Source: Streptomyces rishiriensis
Lineage (GTDB): Bacteria; Actinomycetota; Actinomycetes; Streptomycetales; Streptomycetaceae
Direction: 5' to 3'
DNA length: 64,000 bases
Assembly (NCBI RefSeq): GCF_030815485.1
Contig: NZ_JAUSWV010000002.1
Location: 7,688,001 to 7,752,000 of the forward strand
The notes under the pieces are model-generated. The model saw only the letters and a program-made list of their open reading frames with translations. It was not told the origin of the DNA and searched no databases. Of this stretch, positions 59,806 through 64,000 are shown in pieces; within the stretch, counting starts at the first letter, position 1, and each line of letters starts with the position of its first letter. The translations under genes were made by a program, and so were the position numbers.

Positions 59806-60693
59806 ATGACGGTCATCCTCAACCAGTCCTTCACCGGCATCAGCATCGGCGCCGTCCTCCTGCTCATCGCGCTCGGCCTGACCCTGACCTTCGGTCAGAT
59901 GGGCGTGATCAACATGGCGCACGGCGAGTTCATCATGACCGGCGCCTACACCACGTACGTCCTCCAGCGCTCCATCAGCGGCGCGGGTGTCTCGCTGCTC
60001 GTCGCCCTGCCCGTGGCCTTCCTGGTGGCGGGCGCCATGGGCGCGCTGCTGGAGTGGCTGCTCATCCGGCGCCTCTACACCCGCCCGCTGGACACCCTGC
60101 TGGTCACCTGGGGCGTCTCGCTGATGCTCCAGCAACTCGCCCGGGACGTCTTCGGCGCTCCCAACGTGCAGACCCACGCGCCGGACGTGCTCACCGGCAA
60201 CATCTCGATGGGCGGCGGCGTCACCTTCGCCAGCAGCCGCCTGTTCATCCTCGGTCTGGCCCTGCTCAGCGTCCTCGCCCTCACGGTCGTCCTGCGACTC
60301 ACCCCGCTCGGCCGCCGGATCCGGGCCGTCGTACAGAACCGCGACCTGGCCGAGGTGTCCGGCATCGCCACCGGCCGGGTCGACCGCGTGACCTTCTTCA
60401 TCGGCTCGGGTCTCGCGGGCGTGGCCGGCGTCGCGCTCACCCTGGTCGGCCCGATCGGCCCGACGATGGGCACCAACTACATCGTCGACGCCTTCCTGGT
60501 CGTCGTCGTGGGAGGTATCGGGCAGCTCAAGGGCAGCGTGCTCACCGCCTTCGCGCTCGGCGTGCTCCAGTCGGTCCTCGAGTACTCGACGACGCTCAGC
60601 GTCGCCAAGGTCATCGTGCTCGTGGCGATCGTCGCCTTCCTCCAGTGGCGACCCCAGGGCCTGTACACACTGCGCACCCGGAGCCTGGCATGA
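59806..60693 (+). CDS. urtB: Urea ABC transporter permease subunit UrtB
   Basis: A 295-residue LivH-type permease. The N-terminus VILNQSFTGISIGAVLLLIA and LTLTFGQMGVINMAHGEFIM are typical of UrtB. About eight hydrophobic helices follow, with the conserved RAVVQNRDLAEVSGI loop, which contacts the ATPases, and GLAGVAGVAL. It forms half of the membrane channel with UrtC. The chosen ATG has CAGGAG about 9 bp upstream. It ends with an ATGA overlap with urtC. Confidence 0.95.
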   Translation: MTVILNQSFTGISIGAVLLLIALGLTLTFGQMGVINMAHGEFIMTGAYTTYVLQRSISGAGVSLLVALPVAFLVAGAMGALLEWLLIRRLYTRPLDTLLVTWGVSLMLQQLARDVFGAPNVQTHAPDVLTGNISMGGGVTFASSRLFILGLALLSVLALTVVLRLTPLGRRIRAVVQNRDLAEVSGIATGRVDRVTFFIGSGLAGVAGVALTLVGPIGPTMGTNYIVDAFLVVVVGGIGQLKGSVLTAFALGVLQSVLEYSTTLSVAKVIVLVAIVAFLQWRPQGLYTLRTRSLA

Positions 60694-61787
60694 CGACGAT
60701 CACCGAGACCCCGCCCGCCCCGCCGACGGCCCGCCTGCGCGTCCCCGGCGCCTTCGTCCTCGCCGCCGTCCTCCTTCTCGGAGTGGCCCCGCTCGCCCTC
60801 TCCGACTTCCGCCTCTCGCTCCTCGCCAAGTACCTGTGCTACGCGATCGTGGCCGTGGGAGTGAGCCTCGCCTGGGGCCGGGGCGGGCTCATGGTGCTGG
60901 GCCAGGGCGTCTTCTTCGGCCTCGGCGGCTACGCCATGGCCATGCACCTCAAGCTCACCGACGCCGCCGCGACCGGCGAGACACTGCCCGACTTCATGCA
61001 GCTGTACGGCACCGGCGACGCCCTGCCCTGGTGGTGGGAACCCTTCGCCGACCCGGCCTTCGCGCTCGCCATGACCGTCCTGCTGCCGATGGCCGTCGCC
61101 GCCGTGCTCGGCTTCTTCGTCTTCCGGCGCCGGGTGAAGGGGGCCTACTTCGCGATCCTCAGCCAGGCACTGGCCGCCGCCCTGTCCATCTGGCTGATCG
61201 GCCAGCAGGCCACCACCGGCGGCACCAACGGCCTCACCGACATCCAGGGCTTCTTCGGCTACTCGCTGGACGACCCCGTCAACCAGCGGATGGTGTACTT
61301 CGTCATCGCCGCGGTCCTGCTGCTGCTGATGGCGGGCGCCCGCCAGCTGTTCGTCAGCCGCTACGGCGAACTCCTCGTCGCCGTGCGCGACTCCGAGGAA
61401 CGCGTCCGCTTTCTCGGCTACGACCCCGCCAACGTCAAACTCGTCGCGTACGTCGTGGCCGCCGGCACGGCGGGCCTCGCCGGGGCCCTCTTCGTCCCGG
61501 CGGTGGGGATCATCTCGCCGGCGCTGATCGGCATCGTGCCGTCCATCGGATTCGTCATCGGCGCCGCGGTCGGCGGCCGGGCCTCGCTGGTGGGCGCGGT
61601 GCTGGGAGCGGTCGCCGTCGCCTGGGCGCAGAGCACGCTCTCCGACGCCTTCCCCGCCGCCTGGACCTACCTGCAGGGGCTGCTCTTCGTCCTCGCCGTC
61701 GGCTTCCTCCCCGGCGGCCTGGCCTCCCTCGGCGTCGTGCTGTGGCGGCGCCGTACCCGTACCCCTGCGACTGGAGAGACAGCATGA
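60690..61787 (+). CDS. urtC: Urea ABC transporter permease subunit UrtC
   Basis: A 365-residue LivM-type permease with about nine helices. Landmarks are LCYAIVAVGVSLAWGRGGLM, VLGQGVFFGLGGYAMAMHLK, the ATPase-contact region VRDSEERVRFLGYDPANVKL and GLAGALFVPAVGIISPALIG. The long loop after helix 4 (TGETLPDFMQLYGTGDALPW) is characteristic of UrtC. The start overlaps the urtB stop and the stop overlaps urtD, both as ATGA. Confidence 0.95.
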   Translation: MTTITETPPAPPTARLRVPGAFVLAAVLLLGVAPLALSDFRLSLLAKYLCYAIVAVGVSLAWGRGGLMVLGQGVFFGLGGYAMAMHLKLTDAAATGETLPDFMQLYGTGDALPWWWEPFADPAFALAMTVLLPMAVAAVLGFFVFRRRVKGAYFAILSQALAAALSIWLIGQQATTGGTNGLTDIQGFFGYSLDDPVNQRMVYFVIAAVLLLLMAGARQLFVSRYGELLVAVRDSEERVRFLGYDPANVKLVAYVVAAGTAGLAGALFVPAVGIISPALIGIVPSIGFVIGAAVGGRASLVGAVLGAVAVAWAQSTLSDAFPAAWTYLQGLLFVLAVGFLPGGLASLGVVLWRRRTRTPATGETA

Positions 61788-62581
61788 GCGGCGAGGGACT
61801 GACCGTACGCGACCTGCGGGTGACGTTCGACGGGTTCACCGCCGTCGACGGCGTCGACCTGGACATCCGCCCCGGCGACCTGCGGTTCCTCATCGGCCCG
61901 AACGGCGCGGGCAAGACCACCCTCGTCGACGCGGTCACCGGTCTGGTCAAGGCGTCCGGATCGGTCCGCTTCGGCGACCAGGAGCTGCTGGGCAAGCCCG
62001 TCCACAAGATCGCCCGGCTGGGGATCGGCCGTACGTTCCAGACCGCGACGGTCTTCGAGGAGCTGACCGTCGTGCAGAACCTGGACATCGCCGCCGGCGC
62101 CGGCCGGGGACCGTTGACCATGCTCCGGCGCCGCAAGGACGTGCCCGAACCGGTCAGGCGGGCCCTGGATACCATCGGTCTGAGCGATCTGCGCGACCGT
62201 CCCGCCGGGGTGCTGGCCCACGGGCAGAAGCAGTGGCTGGAGATCGGCATGCTGCTGGTCCAGGACGTACGACTGCTCCTGCTCGACGAGCCCGTCGCCG
62301 GCATGAGCCACGACGAACGCGAGGCCACCGGTGAGCTGTTGCGGCGGGTGAGCGAGGACCGCACGGTCGTCGTCATCGAGCACGACATGGACTTCATGCG
62401 CTCCTACGCCCGGAGCGTCAGCGTCCTGCACGCCGGCAAGGTGCTCAGCGAGGGCTCCGTCGCCGAGGTCCAGGCCGACACCAAGGTCCAGGAGGTCTAC
62501 CTCGGGCGCGCCTCCGAACCCGAACCCACCCCCCGACCCGCGCCCGCCGCCGCGGCCGCGTCCGTCGCCGAGGAGGCGTGA
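61784..62581 (+). CDS. urtD: Urea ABC transporter ATPase subunit UrtD
   Basis: A 265-residue LivG-type ATPase. Walker A is GPNGAGKTT (about 38-46), the Q-loop region is GIGRTFQTATVFEELTV, the signature is LAHGQKQWLEIGM (the H for G form is usual in UrtD), Walker B is LLLLDEPVAGM and the switch His lies in VVIEHDMDFM. It energises urea import with UrtE. The last ~20 residues are a Pro/Ala/Glu tail. It overlaps urtC, and urtE begins 5 bp later. Confidence 0.95.
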   Translation: MSGEGLTVRDLRVTFDGFTAVDGVDLDIRPGDLRFLIGPNGAGKTTLVDAVTGLVKASGSVRFGDQELLGKPVHKIARLGIGRTFQTATVFEELTVVQNLDIAAGAGRGPLTMLRRRKDVPEPVRRALDTIGLSDLRDRPAGVLAHGQKQWLEIGMLLVQDVRLLLLDEPVAGMSHDEREATGELLRRVSEDRTVVVIEHDMDFMRSYARSVSVLHAGKVLSEGSVAEVQADTKVQEVYLGRASEPEPTPRPAPAAAAASVAEEA

Positions 62582-62586
62582 AGCCC

Positions 62587-63309
62587 ATGCTGGAGATCAA
62601 CACCGTCCGGGCGGGCTACGACCGCACCACCGTGCTGCACGGGGTGAGTGTCGCCGTCCCCGGCGACGGCGTCGCGGCCGTGCTCGGGCACAACGGGGCC
62701 GGCAAGAGCACCCTGCTGCGCGCCGCCATGGGTCTGATCAGGCCGACCGCCGGGACCGTCCTGCTCGACGGCGAGGACATCACCCGGCTCTCGCCGCATC
62801 AGCGGGTCGCCCGCGGCATGGCGTACGTCCCGCAGGGCCAGCAGTCCTTCCCGCACCTCACCACCGCCGAGAACCTCCGGCTCGTCGCGGACGGCCGCCC
62901 GAGGGCCACGCCGGGCCGTGCGGGCGGTGGGGGAGGCAAGGAGGCGATCGCCGAGGCCCTGGACCTGTTCCCCGTCCTGCGCGAACTGTCCGGCCGCCGG
63001 GCCGGCCTGCTCTCCGGCGGTCAGCGCCAGCAGCTCGCCATCGCCCGGGCCCTGGTCACCCGGCCGAGGCTGCTCCTGCTCGACGAACCGACCGAGGGCA
63101 TCCAGCCGTCCGTCGTCGCCGAGATAGAGGAGACGATCCTGGCCCTCACCCGGCGGGGCGGACTCTCCGTCCTCCTCGTCGAACAGCATGTGGGCTTCGC
63201 CATGCGGGCCGCCCAGCGCTACTACGTCCTGGAGGCGGGCCGCGTGACCTCCTCCGGCGAAGGCGGAACGGGCGCCGAGCAGACCGTGCGGGCGGCGCTC
63301 AGCGTGTGA
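62587..63309 (+). CDS. urtE: Urea ABC transporter ATPase subunit UrtE
   Basis: A 240-residue LivF-type ATPase. Walker A is GHNGAGKST, the signature LLSGGQRQQLAIARAL, Walker B LLLLDEPTEGIQPSVV, and the switch His is in LVEQHVGF. It partners UrtD in the urea importer. ATG at 62587 (MLEINTVRAGYDRTTVLHGV) has AGGAGG 10 bp upstream and gives the family N-terminus. GTG at 62578, which overlaps the urtD stop, is too close to that ribosome site. A Gly-rich insert (PGRAGGGGGKEAI) is unusual but tolerated. Last gene of the operon. Confidence 0.94.
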   Translation: MLEINTVRAGYDRTTVLHGVSVAVPGDGVAAVLGHNGAGKSTLLRAAMGLIRPTAGTVLLDGEDITRLSPHQRVARGMAYVPQGQQSFPHLTTAENLRLVADGRPRATPGRAGGGGGKEAIAEALDLFPVLRELSGRRAGLLSGGQRQQLAIARALVTRPRLLLLDEPTEGIQPSVVAEIEETILALTRRGGLSVLLVEQHVGFAMRAAQRYYVLEAGRVTSSGEGGTGAEQTVRAALSV

Positions 63310-63318
63310 GCCGGGAGC

Positions 63319-63357
63319 CCCGCGCCGGCGCCGCCCGTCGGGCAGCTCCGGCGCGGG
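63319..63357 (+). terminator. Terminator hairpin after urtE
   Basis: CCCGCGCCGG (63319-63328) pairs perfectly with CCGGCGCGGG (63348-63357). The intervening 19 bases can form a smaller GCCC/GGGC stem. It begins 10 bp after the urtE stop. Confidence 0.75.
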
Positions 63358-63365
63358 CCCCCAGT

Positions 63366-63515
63366 CCGACAAGCCCACAGGCTGACAGGCCGACAGCCCC
63401 AGAGGCCGACAGCCCCAGAAGCCGACAGCCTCACAGGCCGGGAGCCCCACACCCCACAAGCCCCACAGACCGGGAGCCGCACAAGCCCCACTGGCCGGGA
63501 CTCCCACAGGCCGAC
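63366..63515. repeat. Degenerate 8-bp tandem repeat array
   Basis: About 150 bp built from octamers such as AGGCCGAC, AGCCCCAG, AAGCCGAC, AGCCCCAC and AGGCCGGG, arranged with an 8-bp period. Open frames through it encode only Gly/Trp/Cys/Arg or Pro/His repeats. It lies between the urtE terminator and the phosphatase gene promoter. Confidence 0.7.
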
Positions 63516-63706
63516 AGGCGACGAGGGCCCTTTCCACCCGGCTCGGAAGGCATTACGCGGTCGATGGGGTGCGCCGGTTGTCGAAGATTCGTGCGATGCC
63601 GTCTGTCAGGCCGTGCCGCGGGACCGCTATCATCCTCTAAAGGTAAAATGTGAGGTTTGCCCGATGGGTGCCCTCCCGACGAGCTGCCGTCCCGCCGGAG
63701 TGATCA

Positions 63707-64000
63707 ATGTCCCGCAAGCGCCCCACGGACGACGGCGACGAGCTGCTGGCCAGACTCGGTTCGCTGACCGCCCAGGCGCGCGAGCGCGCGGAGCTGCAAC
63801 GCTCCCGCGTGGAACTGGCCCTCGCCCTCCAGCGCGGCATGCTGCCCAGGGACCTGCCCATGGCGCCCGGCTTCCGGCTCGCCGTCAAGTACGCGCCCGC
63901 CTGCTACGGCCTCAACGTGGGCGGCGACTGGTACGACGCCTTCGCGATGCCGGACGGGCGCATCGGCCTGTCCATCGGCGACGTCCAGGGCCACAACATA
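63707..64000 (+). CDS. SpoIIE/PP2C-type serine phosphatase, 3' end outside window
   Basis: The first 98 residues of a phosphatase of the RsbU/SpoIIE type. After a charged N-terminal helix (about 1-35) comes ALALQRGMLPRDLPMAPGFR, the usual lead-in. AVKYAPACYGLNVGGDWYDAFAMP carries the metal-binding GGDWYD motif, and RIGLSIGDVQGHN the second metal-binding Asp. Such phosphatases act on anti-sigma-factor antagonists or other regulatory proteins. The sequence runs off the window; no PAS or GAF sensor domain precedes the catalytic part. ATG at 63707 has GGAG 6 bp upstream. The AT-rich stretch at about 63635-63660 may hold its promoter. Confidence 0.9.
   Translation, partial: MSRKRPTDDGDELLARLGSLTAQARERAELQRSRVELALALQRGMLPRDLPMAPGFRLAVKYAPACYGLNVGGDWYDAFAMPDGRIGLSIGDVQGHNI

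Overview
The window is very GC-rich (around 70%). Coding regions show strong third-position G/C bias and frequent GTG and occasional TTG starts. The gene content points to a Streptomyces chromosome: Das-type and LacI-type sugar uptake loci, TerD, large secreted glycosidases, a SpoIIE-type phosphatase, and vitamin B12-dependent methylmalonyl-CoA mutase. There are no rRNA or tRNA genes, no insertion sequence and no CRISPR array that I can see. The mix of catabolic operons, broken gene remnants and intergenic repeat arrays looks like an accessory or chromosome-arm region.

Layout. 1-4.2 kb: 3' part of a DUF5682 gene and a convergent LRV-repeat gene. 4.2-9.5 kb: a 1728-residue secreted protein with two GH43-like catalytic modules. 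9.7-13.6 kb: the broken tail of an FAD-binding dehydrogenase gene, then pyruvate carboxylase (pyc). 13.9-19.3 kb: peptidases, namely a membrane-anchored M23 enzyme, a cytosolic trypsin-alpha/beta-hydrolase fusion, a disrupted trypsin-like gene and a leishmanolysin-like metalloprotease. 19.4-21.5 kb: a double-GNAT protein, a lone CoxM-type FAD protein and a DUF6745 remnant. 21.7-27.0 kb: the five-gene STM4015-4014-4013-4012-4011 cassette (LRR protein, ATP-grasp, alkaline-phosphatase-fold hydrolase, two radical SAM enzymes). Its biochemical role is unknown to me, and it is the best candidate for an undescribed pathway here.

27.0-35.8 kb: a galactan utilisation locus. A LacI regulator is divergent from permease-permease-binding protein-GH42-GH30 genes, with two perfect palindromic operators between them. 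The first permease carries a frameshift. 36-40.9 kb: a 32-33 bp tandem repeat array, a PlsC-like acyltransferase, terD, an HD-domain protein, a Cys-rich small protein, two small membrane proteins and a GNAT. 40.9-45.9 kb: mutA-mutB-meaB for methylmalonyl-CoA/succinyl-CoA interconversion. 46.2-53.6 kb: a DasR/DasABC-like locus in which a GntR/HutC regulator is divergent from binding protein, two permeases, GH20 and a secreted CBM-GH16 enzyme. 53.7-56.1 kb: a FecCD permease remnant, a 58-residue membrane protein and phosphoglucomutase. 56.4-63.3 kb: a urea/amide uptake locus (signal-less AmiC-like sensor, MarR regulator, urtABCDE) with a GlnR-like box before urtA. 63.7 kb to the end: the start of a SpoIIE/PP2C phosphatase gene.

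Metabolically, the two sugar loci and the GH43 enzyme supply hexoses from plant or fungal polymers, and Pgm links them to central carbon. Pyruvate carboxylase and methylmalonyl-CoA mutase both feed the TCA cycle. The urt locus scavenges nitrogen.

Caveat: at least seven of the disruptions in this window are one-base gains or losses inside G/C runs. Some may be sequencing errors rather than true pseudogenes.
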